Shown here piece after piece: positions 42,882-50,138 of a DNA stretch of 50,138 nt. How positions within the stretch are numbered: position 1 is the first letter of the stretch; each line of letters starts with the position of its first letter. The position numbers and the translations under genes are program-made. The stretch lies in assembly GCA_900556395.1 (NCBI GenBank), contig USOQ01000008.1:1-50138 (forward strand), read 5' to 3'. The stretch comes from Candidatus Segatella caccae. GTDB lineage: Bacteria > Bacteroidota > Bacteroidia > Bacteroidales > Bacteroidaceae. The notes below the pieces were generated by a model that ran no database searches, was not told the origin of the DNA, and saw nothing but the letters and a program-made list of their open reading frames with translations.

Positions 42882-43700
42882 ATGGGATATTTATCGACTG
42901 ACAAGAAGAAAATTACCACCAAGACCTTTGCTGAAATGAAGCAGGCTGGCGAGAAAGTTACTATGCTTACAGCTTACGATTTTACCACCGCAGGTATTAT
43001 CGATTCAGCAGGTATCGACAGTATATTGATAGGCGATTCTGCCTCTAATGTAATGGCAGGCAATGCCAATACGCTACCGATAACCGTAGACCAGATGATT
43101 TATCACGCACGCAGTGTGACGAGAGCTGTCAACCATGCGCTCGTGGTGTGCGATATGCCCTTCGGAAGTTATCAGACAGGCCGCGAGGATGCGCTTCGTA
43201 ATGCGTGTCGCATGATGAAGGAAACGGGCGTTGACGCACTGAAATTGGAGGGCGGCATAGAAATCATTGACACTGTGAAGGCACTCATCGATGCAGGAAT
43301 TCCTGTTCATGGGCACTTGGGACTCACGCCACAGAGTGTCAACAAGTTTGGTGGCTACGGAATCCGTGCCAAGGAGGAGGCAGAGGCTGAGAAACTCATC
43401 CATGACGCCATCGCCCTTGATAAGGCTGGATGCTTCGCCATCGTGCTGGAGAAAGTGCCTGCCAAGTTGGCTGCTGAGGTTTCCCGACAGGTGAAAGCCG
43501 TTACGATCGGTATTGGTGCTGGCGCGGGCTGTGACGGACAGGTGCTGGTATATGCTGATGCTTTGGGTATGACTCAGGGTTTCAAGCCCAAGTTCTTGCG
43601 CCATTTTGCCCAGGTGGGTGAGGAGATGACCAAGGGCGTACAATCATATGTCGACGCAGTGAAAACTGGCGGTTATCCTTCTGTAGAGGAGTCTTACTAA
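42882..43700 (+). CDS. panB: 3-methyl-2-oxobutanoate hydroxymethyltransferase PanB
   Basis: First step of pantothenate synthesis, transferring a hydroxymethyl group from methylene-tetrahydrofolate to ketoisovalerate. From ATG 42882 it has 272 residues, the normal length. Family marks include MLTAYDFTTAGIIDSAGID (split), LIGDSASNVMAGN (metal-binding Asp), VCDMPFGSYQ, LEGG, PVHGHLGLTPQSVNKFGGY, VLEKVPA and IGIGAGAGCDGQVLVYADAL. The start at 42882 follows an exact promoter with a leader of about 25 bases. It is monocistronic or is followed by the MFS gene. Confidence 0.97.
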   Translation: MGYLSTDKKKITTKTFAEMKQAGEKVTMLTAYDFTTAGIIDSAGIDSILIGDSASNVMAGNANTLPITVDQMIYHARSVTRAVNHALVVCDMPFGSYQTGREDALRNACRMMKETGVDALKLEGGIEIIDTVKALIDAGIPVHGHLGLTPQSVNKFGGYGIRAKEEAEAEKLIHDAIALDKAGCFAIVLEKVPAKLAAEVSRQVKAVTIGIGAGAGCDGQVLVYADALGMTQGFKPKFLRHFAQVGEEMTKGVQSYVDAVKTGGYPSVEESY

Positions 43701-43762
43701 TGTGAGGCTCCTTCGTTCGGAAGTTCTATTTTTCACACTTCAGTAACTATTAGTGTATAGAT

Positions 43763-44938
43763 ATGGATACGCAGAATACTCCTGTACATCTCAGTTTCTG
43801 GCATCGTGATTTTTGGATGTTGGCCTTTGCCAACCTGCTACTCATGATGTCGGCTTATGCCTTGTTGCCTACTTTGCCTTTTTATCTGATGGGGCGTGGA
43901 CTCGACGGCATGGAGACGGGACTGGTGATGGGTGCTTACGGAGTAGGTCTCTTTTTTCTGGGTGGTTTCTGTTCATACTGGGTGCAGCGCTATCGCCGCA
44001 ATCATGTGTGCCAGATTGCCATCTTGTCGATGGTGGGATGCATGGCGATGGCTTATTACTTGGAGTTTGTCTTTGCCATGGAGATGGAGTTCAGACTACT
44101 GCTCATCATGCGCATCGTATTGGGAGCTACGACAGGCTTGGCTGCGATAGTGCTGGGCAGCACCTTAGCCATCGACATCTGTGAGTCTTTTCAGCGCACA
44201 GCTGCTAATCACATCATGGCTTGGTTTGGGCGTTTTGCCTTAGCCTTAGGACCACTGGCTGCACTCCTCGTCTTCTGTCGTTGGGGCTATTCCTTTGTGC
44301 CTGTTCTTTCGGGTGGTTTGGCATTGTGTGCATGGTTGCTTATCACATTGGTGAAGTTTCCATTCAAGGCTCCATCCGAGAAGATACGCCTTTTCAGCCT
44401 CGACCGCTTTTTCTTAACACAGGGGTTCCCGCTTTTTGCCAATTTACTTCTCATCATGATGGCGGTGGGTATATTGGTGGCCCAAGCTCATGGCATGATG
44501 TATTATGTCTTACTATTTGCAGGAATGGCACTGGCTGTGTTGGCAGAACGCTATGCTTTTGCCAATGCTGAACTGAAGAGCGAGGTGCTTACAGGTCTCA
44601 TCGTGCTGATGGCGGCTGTATTGATAGATTTCACTCATCAGACGCGTGCCATCGAGTATATTTCTCCCATGATGATAGGTTTTGCTGCTGGCATCATAGG
44701 AAGTCGTTTTCTGCTTTTCTATCTCAAATTGTCCAAACATTGCCAGCGTGGCACAAGTCAGAGTTCTTATTTCTTGGCATGGGAAACAGGCATTAGCTTG
44801 GGCGTGCTTATCAAGTGGTGCGTTCTGACTGATGCTCGTGGCTATACGCCTTATGCATGCTTGGGATTGCTTGCTATGAGTTTAGCTCTCTACAACTTCC
44901 TGGTGCATCCCTGGTACATGAAACATCGCAATAGATAA
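43763..44938 (+). CDS. MFS transporter
   Basis: A 391-residue major facilitator with 11 or 12 predicted membrane spans (for example FWMLAFANLLLMMSAYALL; LVMGAYGVGLFFLGGFCSYW). The loop 2-3 motif reads GGFCSYWVQRYRRN, a relaxed version of GxxxDRxGRR. Substrate unknown. It lies 62 bp after panB, which may mean cotranscription, but drug or metabolite export is only a guess from the family. Repeat copy C begins directly after its stop. Confidence 0.85.
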   Translation: MDTQNTPVHLSFWHRDFWMLAFANLLLMMSAYALLPTLPFYLMGRGLDGMETGLVMGAYGVGLFFLGGFCSYWVQRYRRNHVCQIAILSMVGCMAMAYYLEFVFAMEMEFRLLLIMRIVLGATTGLAAIVLGSTLAIDICESFQRTAANHIMAWFGRFALALGPLAALLVFCRWGYSFVPVLSGGLALCAWLLITLVKFPFKAPSEKIRLFSLDRFFLTQGFPLFANLLLIMMAVGILVAQAHGMMYYVLLFAGMALAVLAERYAFANAELKSEVLTGLIVLMAAVLIDFTHQTRAIEYISPMMIGFAAGIIGSRFLLFYLKLSKHCQRGTSQSSYFLAWETGISLGVLIKWCVLTDARGYTPYACLGLLAMSLALYNFLVHPWYMKHRNR

Positions 44939-45061
44939 AGAGTTAAGACGGCTGTCTCTTAGGAGGAGTTAAAAGAGTTAAGACGGATGTCTTGCTGCTT
45001 AAAACTACGCCAAAAAAACTATTGTCTTAACTCCTCAGCGACCATAGGGAGCAATAACTCC
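44939..45061 (+). repeat. Structured intergenic repeat, copy C
   Basis: Forward copy: GAGTTAAGAC, GGCTGTCTCTTAGGAGGAGT, TAAAAGAGTTAAGAC, AAGACGGATGTCTT (hairpin 1), CTGCTTAAAACTACGCC, AAACTATTGTCTTAACTCC, TCAGCGACCATAGGGAGC, AATAACTCC. It holds an ATG at 44987 that is in frame with the downstream GH28 gene. Confidence 0.85.
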
Positions 45062-45088
45062 AGGAATCAACATCAAAACATATATATA

Positions 45089-46546
45089 GTGAAAATCAAA
45101 ACACTTTTATGGGTAACTGCCTATATGGCAAGTTGCCTGTCGACACAAGCAAAAACAGGAAACAACATTTATTCGGCAAATAACGAAGCGAGCAACATCT
45201 CAATGCCGTTGGTTTCCTCAATAGAAGCGAAGAGAGTACATCTTCGTGACAGTATTCTTGCCCATATTTCAGGTGCTAAGATAGCGCAAAAAATGCTACT
45301 GATTCGTAAGTTTGGTGCAAAGAATGACGGGAAGACCGATTGTCGCGCTGCCTTTGCCAAAGCTATCAAGAAGGCTACTGCGATGAAGGGTGCTAAGATC
45401 GTGGTGCCAGCAGGCACTTATTACATACAGGGTCCCATCGTGCTTTCCGACCATGTCTGCCTGGAATTGCAGAAAGGTGCTACTCTCAAGTTTGCTCCTG
45501 AGGCGAAGTATTATCCTGTTGTGAATACCAGCTGGGAGGGTACATTCCTATACAACTATTCTCCATTTATCTATGCCTGGGGCTGTCATGATGTTGCGAT
45601 AGTGGGAGAAGGTACTATTGACGGAAATGCTACGGCTACATTTGCTACGTGGCGCTCCAAGCAACAGGAATGTAAGAAGTTGAGTCGCAAGATGAATCAT
45701 GAGGCGGTGCCTGTAAAAGAACGACATTTCGGTGACGGGCACTGGCTTCGTCCACAGCTCATCCAATTATATAATTGCAAGAATATTACCATAGAGGGTG
45801 TGAAGATTACCAACTCTCCTTTCTGGTGCATCCATCTCCTGAAAAGTGAGAACATCATTTGTCGCAATCTACGCTATGATGCTAAACTCGCTAATAATGA
45901 CGGCATCGACCCCGAGTGCTCACGCAATGTCTTGATAGAGGGCGTGGAATTTAACAACGGCGATGACAATGTGGCTATCAAGAGTGGTCGTGACAACGAT
46001 GGTTGGGAAGCTGAAATGCCTTCCGAGAATGTGATTATACGCAACTGCCGTTTCAAGGGACTTCATGGCGTGGTGATAGGAAGCGAAATGTCGGCAGGGG
46101 TGAGAAATATTATCGTAGAAAACTGTCATACTGCTGGTTATTGCAAGCGAGGTATTTTTATCAAGACAAATCCCGATCGGGGTGGATTTGTTGAGAATGT
46201 ATTTGTCAAAAACTGTGAATTCGATGAGGTAGAGGACTTGTTTTATGTCACCAGTCGCTATGCTGGTGAAGGACTCGGTAATCATCATTTTTCGACCGTC
46301 AGAAATATCTTTGTCGATGGGGTGAAGTGCAACGTGGCGAAAGCTGCTGCCATTGTGCTGCAAGGTACAGAGAGTAAGCCTATTACCAACGTTTCTATCG
46401 AACAAATAGAGGTCAAGAAGGCTAAGATAGGGCTCAGCTTTGAAAACGTAATCGGTGTCAATATGGGCACTTGTCACATCGGTGGAAAAGTAGGTACTCC
46501 TTCGCAGATAACTCCAAAAGACAAGTTGTTCGAAAACGAAAAATAA
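45089..46546 (+). CDS. Secreted glycoside hydrolase family 28 enzyme (polygalacturonase-like)
   Basis: A 486-residue protein from GTG 45089. The signal peptide (VKIKTLLWVTAYMASCLSTQA) is followed by a pectate-lyase-like beta-helix. The family-28 signatures are recognisable: N269-N-D271 with D274, D292-D293 (GDDNVAIKSG), H326-G (HGVVIGSEMSAG) and R354...K359 (RGIFIK). They match the NTD, DD, GHG and RIK motifs that cleave galacturonan. Probable substrate is a pectic polymer. The frame stays open to an ATG at 44987 inside repeat copy C; the signal peptide argues for GTG 45089. Confidence 0.88.
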   Translation: MKIKTLLWVTAYMASCLSTQAKTGNNIYSANNEASNISMPLVSSIEAKRVHLRDSILAHISGAKIAQKMLLIRKFGAKNDGKTDCRAAFAKAIKKATAMKGAKIVVPAGTYYIQGPIVLSDHVCLELQKGATLKFAPEAKYYPVVNTSWEGTFLYNYSPFIYAWGCHDVAIVGEGTIDGNATATFATWRSKQQECKKLSRKMNHEAVPVKERHFGDGHWLRPQLIQLYNCKNITIEGVKITNSPFWCIHLLKSENIICRNLRYDAKLANNDGIDPECSRNVLIEGVEFNNGDDNVAIKSGRDNDGWEAEMPSENVIIRNCRFKGLHGVVIGSEMSAGVRNIIVENCHTAGYCKRGIFIKTNPDRGGFVENVFVKNCEFDEVEDLFYVTSRYAGEGLGNHHFSTVRNIFVDGVKCNVAKAAAIVLQGTESKPITNVSIEQIEVKKAKIGLSFENVIGVNMGTCHIGGKVGTPSQITPKDKLFENEK

Positions 46547-46579
46547 TCAATAACTTCTTGTGACTCATCTTTTTCTGTT

Positions 46580-46620
46580 AATATCCCTCAAAAGTTTTGG
46601 GCTTTTGAGGGATATTTTGT
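46580..46620 (+). terminator. Terminator of the GH28 gene
   Basis: A perfect 15-bp stem, AATATCCCTCAAAAG (46580-46594) and CTTTTGAGGGATATT (46602-46616), with a 7-base loop and T-rich sequence after it, 33 bases past the GH28 stop. Confidence 0.88.
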
Positions 46621-46792
46621 ATTTTTGCTATGTCTTAATAGAATATAATGGGGGAGTGATAAGCCTTAAGCAACCGATTAGGGGCTTTTCGTTATAAGAA
46701 TAGTAAAAGAAAAACTTATTTTATTTTTATAGGAATAGTAACGGAAAAGAAGACTTATCATGATCTGCACAGAACAAATAAAGTTGAAGATT

Positions 46793-47305
46793 ATGAAAGA
46801 TATTTTATCATTAGCCCGTGAGCGATTCTCTGCTCGCAAGTTTACAACCGAACCGGTAAGCGAAGAAGACTTAGCTTACGTAATGGAGTGTGTGCGACTG
46901 GCGCCTTCTGCATGCAATCGTCAACCCTGGAAGTGGTTGATAGTGCGCTCGGAGGAAGCCAAGGCTCAACTCAGAGTTTGTTATGACAGAGAGTGGTTTA
47001 AGACGGCTCCCATGTACATCGTTGGCATGAAGAATGTGGAGGAGAACTGGGTGCGCAAATATGACAACAAGCCCCATGGTGACATCGATGTAGCCATTGC
47101 TACCGAACATCTCTGCCTGGCTGCTACAGAAAGAGGCTTAGGCACTTGCTGGGTTTGTGCTTACGACAGTTCGATGCTCAAAGAACTCTTCCCTAAGGAG
47201 GGTTTTGAGGCTGTTGTCATCATTCCCATCGGGCATATTGCCGACGACTGCCCACGCAACGAGAAAAATCGCAAGGAGATGAAGGAGATTATGGAGGAGG
47301 TATAG
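46793..47305 (+). CDS. Nitroreductase-family flavoprotein
   Basis: A 170-residue FMN-dependent oxidoreductase of the nitroreductase superfamily. It starts MKDILSLARERFSARKFT, with the FMN-phosphate R-x-S-x-R region, followed by CVRLAPSACNRQPWKWLIV (split; APSxxNxQPW), a central helix DIDVAIATEHLCLAATERGL and GTCWVCAYD. The C-terminus (VVIIPIGHIADD) is typical. ATG 46793 is preferred to 46760, which would add 11 unrelated residues. Substrate unknown. The 246-bp gap before it holds the GH28 terminator; TATTTTTG at 46620-46627 could be a -7 box. Confidence 0.9.
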   Translation: MKDILSLARERFSARKFTTEPVSEEDLAYVMECVRLAPSACNRQPWKWLIVRSEEAKAQLRVCYDREWFKTAPMYIVGMKNVEENWVRKYDNKPHGDIDVAIATEHLCLAATERGLGTCWVCAYDSSMLKELFPKEGFEAVVIIPIGHIADDCPRNEKNRKEMKEIMEEV

Positions 47306-47308
47306 TAA

Positions 47309-47397
47309 GGAGTTAAGACTTATGTCTTACTGCTTAAAACTACGCTCCAAAAGACTATTGTCTTAACTCCTCAGCGACCGTAGGGAGCGATAACTCC
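47309..47397 (+). repeat. Structured intergenic repeat, copy D1
   Basis: The most regular copy. Perfect 11-bp ends GGAGTTAAGAC (47309-47319) and GTCTTAACTCC (47360-47370) enclose hairpins AAGAC-TTAT-GTCTT (47315-47328) and AAGAC-TATT-GTCTT (47351-47364). A tail, TCAGCGACCGTAGGG then AGCGATAACTCC, ends at 47397. It starts 4 bases after the nitroreductase stop. Confidence 0.9.
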
Positions 47398-47409
47398 TAA
47401 AAATATGAT

Positions 47410-47509
47410 AGACTTATGTCTTACTGCTTGAAACTACGCTCCAAAAAAACTATTGTCTTAACTCCTCAGCGACCGTAGGGAGCGATAACTCCTTAACTCC
47501 TTTAACTCC
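47410..47509 (+). repeat. Structured intergenic repeat, copy D2
   Basis: A near-identical second copy in tandem 94 bases after D1, without the left GGAGTTAA arm. It has GACTTATGTCTT, ACTGCTTGAAACTACGC, AAACTATTGTCTTAACTCC, TCAGCGACCGTAGGG, AGCGATAACTCC and then two extra TTAACTCC units. It differs from D1 by a few substitutions and one added A. Confidence 0.9.
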
Positions 47510-47547
47510 TAAAAAATAAGATAAACCAAACCTAACCTAATAAATTG

Positions 47548-49980
47548 ATGAAAAAGTTTTTTGTTTTCTTGTTTGCAGTCATGTGTCTGCAAACTAATTC
47601 TGCACAGTCAGAGAATGTTCGAGAGAAGGTGCGCCTTAACGAAGGCTGGAAATTTGCTTTGGGAAATGCAGCTGACCCTGTCAAAGACTTTGGTTGCGGT
47701 ACGGAGTATTTCAACTATTTTACCAAAGCCAATTCTATCCACAACGAAGGGCCTTACGCAGCAAAATTCAATGATTCCACTTGGCAGGAGGTTCGTATTC
47801 CGCACGACTGGGTTTGCACACTACCTTATGCTCCAGAAGCCAGTCACTCGCATGGATACAAGACCGTGGGCTACAAATATCCCGAAACCAGTGTGGGATG
47901 GTATCGTAAGAAAATTCACATTCCACAAAGCGACTTAGGCAAGCACCTTGCTCTGCAGTTTGATGGTATTTTCCGCAACGCACAAGTATGGTTCAACGGC
48001 TTCTATATGGGCATAGAGCCCAGCGGCTACGCCACTCAGGTGTATGATGTGACGGAATATGTCAATTACGGCGGCGACAACTTCATTTGTGTGCGTGCTG
48101 ATGCTACGCTCGAAGAAGGCTGGTATTATGAGGGGGCTGGTATTTATCGCGATGCTTGGCTCCTCAAGAGTTCTTCTGTCAGTGTAACGCCCTTCGGAAC
48201 CTTTGTTTTCGCCCAGCTGAAAGCTCCTTACAAGACCTCGACCATTCATGTCAAAACGGAGGTAAACAATCATGCCTTGAAAGCGCAAACATGCACCATC
48301 GATCAGCTACTAATTGATGCGCAAGGTAGAACCGTAGGCGAGGCTAAGACTATAAAAATGGCTCTTAATGCCAAGGAAACAGCCGAATGTGAACAAACCC
48401 TTACACTCGACAATCCTCATCTATGGTCGACTGATGATCCCTATATATATAAGATGAAGACCATCATCAAGGTGGATGGGGTAGTGGAGGATGTCTATGA
48501 AAGCACTACGGGCATTCGCGACATTGCCTTTGACGCTGAGCGTGGCTTCTTGCTCAATGGTAAGCAAGTAAAGCTAAAGGGCGTCAATATGCACCAAGAT
48601 CATGCGGGGGTGGGCACGGCTTTGCCCGAGGCTTTGATGGAATGGCGCATCAAGAAACTGAAAGAGTTAGGATGCAACGCCTATCGTTCTTCTCATCATC
48701 CCATGACACCTGCTTTACTGGATATTTGCGATAGGGAAGGCATTCTCGTTATCAACGAAAACCGACTGAGCGGTATTAATGGCGAACACTTGCGCCTGTT
48801 AGAAAATATGATTAAGCGCGACAGAAACCATCCTTCTATCATCCTATGGAGCGATGGCAACGAGGAGTGGGGAATGGAAAACTCTGTCCAAGGAATGAGG
48901 ATAGCTCAAGCCATGCGCGAATATACTCGCCTCATGGATCCTACACGTCCTTCTACTATGGCTAATGCAGGCGGTTCTGAGCTCATCAAAGGCCTGGATG
49001 TCGTGGGCTTCAACTACATCATTCAAAACGATGTAGATAATCGTAAAAAGGCTCATCCTGACTGGAAGATCGTGGGAACAGAAGAAACCTCTGGTTGCGG
49101 AACACGTGGTGTCTATTTTGATCTGCCTAAATCGGAGGGGCGGATGAAAAGTCTCAATATGGGGACTATTCCTGGTGTAGAGAATGTGATAGAGCGAGGT
49201 TGGAAGTTCTATAGCGAAAGACCATGGGCTGCTGGTTTGTTTTATTGGACAGGCTTTGACTATCGTGGTGAACCTAATCCGTTGAAATATCCTGCTCATG
49301 AGTCTGAGTTTGGTATACTTGACTACTGTGGGTTTATGAAGGATGAAGCTTGGTATCTCAAGTCGGTTTGGACAGAAACGCCTGTGCTACATATCTTTCC
49401 ACATTGGAATCTGCAAGGTCATGAGGGTAAGGAGGTTAGCATCTTCGCTTATAGCAATTGTGACGAGGTGGAATTGTTTGTAAACGGTAAAAGTACTACT
49501 AAAAAGCAGATGCCTAAGAACGGTCATCTGAAGTGGAATGTCGTTTATCAGCCAGGCAAGTTAACGGCAGTGGGATATAAGAACGGAAAGCGAATTCTTG
49601 TCAAAACCATCGAGACAACGCAAGCACCTTATCAAATCGTAATGAAGACAGAACGCTCAAGTATTCAAGCTGATGGACGTGACGTGGCTGTTATAACGAT
49701 AGAAATTCAAGACCGTAAAGGCAGAATGGTTCCAGATGCCTGTCAGCTGCTGAATTTATCGCTCTCAGGAGATGGTAGAATCTTAGGTGTGGGTAATGGT
49801 GATCCTGCTTATTTAGGAAGTGATCATCCTAATGAAATGGATTGTCATAACTTCCAAATTCCTGCCTTTAATGGTTTAGCTCAGGTTATCTTGCAGAGCA
49901 GCCATAAACCGACTTCATTGCAACTTACCTGTAAGGCTGCTCGTCTCAAGGGTAGTAGAATAACAATCGTTGCAAAATAA
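47548..49980 (+). CDS. Secreted glycoside hydrolase family 2 enzyme (beta-galactosidase-like)
   Basis: An 810-residue exported enzyme. A signal peptide (KKFFVFLFAVMCLQTNSAQS) is followed by a sugar-binding domain (VGWYRKKIHIP; NGFYMGIEPSGYATQVYDVT), an immunoglobulin-like domain and a TIM-barrel catalytic domain. The acid/base is E439 in WSDGNEEW (WSxGNE motif). The nucleophile is E512 or E513 in GTEETS. The C-terminal part has the LFYWTGFDYRGEPNPLKYPA stretch and DUF4982/Ig-like domains as in Bacteroidetes GH2 enzymes. ATG 47548 is used; TTG 47545 is just before it. Substrate is probably a galactoside or a related side chain. Confidence 0.92.
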   Translation: MKKFFVFLFAVMCLQTNSAQSENVREKVRLNEGWKFALGNAADPVKDFGCGTEYFNYFTKANSIHNEGPYAAKFNDSTWQEVRIPHDWVCTLPYAPEASHSHGYKTVGYKYPETSVGWYRKKIHIPQSDLGKHLALQFDGIFRNAQVWFNGFYMGIEPSGYATQVYDVTEYVNYGGDNFICVRADATLEEGWYYEGAGIYRDAWLLKSSSVSVTPFGTFVFAQLKAPYKTSTIHVKTEVNNHALKAQTCTIDQLLIDAQGRTVGEAKTIKMALNAKETAECEQTLTLDNPHLWSTDDPYIYKMKTIIKVDGVVEDVYESTTGIRDIAFDAERGFLLNGKQVKLKGVNMHQDHAGVGTALPEALMEWRIKKLKELGCNAYRSSHHPMTPALLDICDREGILVINENRLSGINGEHLRLLENMIKRDRNHPSIILWSDGNEEWGMENSVQGMRIAQAMREYTRLMDPTRPSTMANAGGSELIKGLDVVGFNYIIQNDVDNRKKAHPDWKIVGTEETSGCGTRGVYFDLPKSEGRMKSLNMGTIPGVENVIERGWKFYSERPWAAGLFYWTGFDYRGEPNPLKYPAHESEFGILDYCGFMKDEAWYLKSVWTETPVLHIFPHWNLQGHEGKEVSIFAYSNCDEVELFVNGKSTTKKQMPKNGHLKWNVVYQPGKLTAVGYKNGKRILVKTIETTQAPYQIVMKTERSSIQADGRDVAVITIEIQDRKGRMVPDACQLLNLSLSGDGRILGVGNGDPAYLGSDHPNEMDCHNFQIPAFNGLAQVILQSSHKPTSLQLTCKAARLKGSRITIVAK

Positions 49981-49999
49981 AAATAGATATATTTGTGTG

Positions 50000-50030
50000 G
50001 GTGCATAGCGATGAAGCTATGCACCTTTTT
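50000..50030 (+). terminator. Terminator of the GH2 gene
   Basis: A perfect 10-bp stem, GGTGCATAGC (50000-50009) and GCTATGCACC (50016-50025), with a 6-base loop, followed by TTTTT. It lies 19 bases past the GH2 stop. The last 108 bases of the window (50031-50138) show no gene. Confidence 0.88.
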
Positions 50031-50138
50031 CTTTATGGAAAGTGCATATAAAAAGTGTTTGAGAGAAGAATGAGGAAAGTTTACTGGTTATCAGTTACTT
50101 TCCTCATTTTGGTTAAAAGTGGCGAGGACAGACGAAGA

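Overview
The window looks like a chromosomal segment of a Bacteroidales bacterium, most probably of the Prevotellaceae (Prevotella/Segatella type); this placement is inferred. The evidence is a set of promoters with the Bacteroidetes -7 box TAnnTTTG (often with a TTTG-like -33 box about 20 bases upstream), few Shine-Dalgarno sequences, a bat (aerotolerance) operon, a lamin-tail/OadG sodium-pump subunit, a LysO exporter and secreted GH28 and GH2 enzymes. Nearly all genes are housekeeping or metabolic; there is no prophage, integrase, transposase or CRISPR array.

Layout. 1-1657: the end of a flippase-like membrane protein, then an AAA_14/DUF4143 ATPase behind paired palindromes. 1692-4120: mnmE and a nucleoside phosphorylase on the minus strand. 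4225-16247: a long plus-strand run with moxR, a DUF58 protein, a BatD-like protein, batA, batB, batC, a fused batD-batE, a PAP2 phosphatase, queA and an MBL hydrolase, ending in a phased AAGTACTT array. 16486-20619: a TonB-dependent receptor and a PurF-like protein that has lost its glutaminase cysteine. 20616-26962 (minus): sodium-pump decarboxylase beta, biotin-carrier and lamin-tail/OadG subunits, a YidE/AspT-type transporter and pgk. 27331-29674: radA and queC. 29803-37624 (minus): ribE, a free-standing structured RNA, hisB, a membrane protein, a TrmH-family methyltransferase, a GNAT protein, a His-rich CobW-type GTPase and a DsbD-like protein. 37625-38708: an intergenic zone with a giant hairpin, an HU-family gene remnant and tRNA-Gly(CCC) and tRNA-Thr(CGT). 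38751-44938: an N-domain-less ClpC-like ATPase, lysO, a HAD phosphatase, panB and an MFS transporter. 45089-49980: a GH28 enzyme, a nitroreductase and a GH2 enzyme.

What the genes do together. The bat run joins a MoxR chaperone to von Willebrand factor A proteins and membrane/TPR partners, a probable periplasm-facing complex linked to oxidative or envelope stress. The decarboxylase subunits form part of a biotin-dependent sodium pump whose carboxyltransferase subunit is not in the window. queA and queC belong to queuosine synthesis. GH28 and GH2 suggest use of pectic polysaccharide.

The least explained signals are non-coding. (1) A dispersed family of structured intergenic repeats has GGAGTTA/TAACTCC arms and two AAGAC/GTCTT hairpins (around 28.8, 29.7, 45.0, 47.3 and 47.4 kb, with a diverged relative at 22.4 kb), and an architecturally similar hairpin with GGTCATTAA arms lies at 37.8 kb. 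(2) Four AAGTACTT octamers are spaced exactly 22 bp apart upstream of the TonB receptor. (3) A small RNA of about 200 nt has its own promoter and terminator upstream of ribE. (4) Paired TTTCGTCTATA-type palindromes overlap the promoter of the AAA_14 ATPase.
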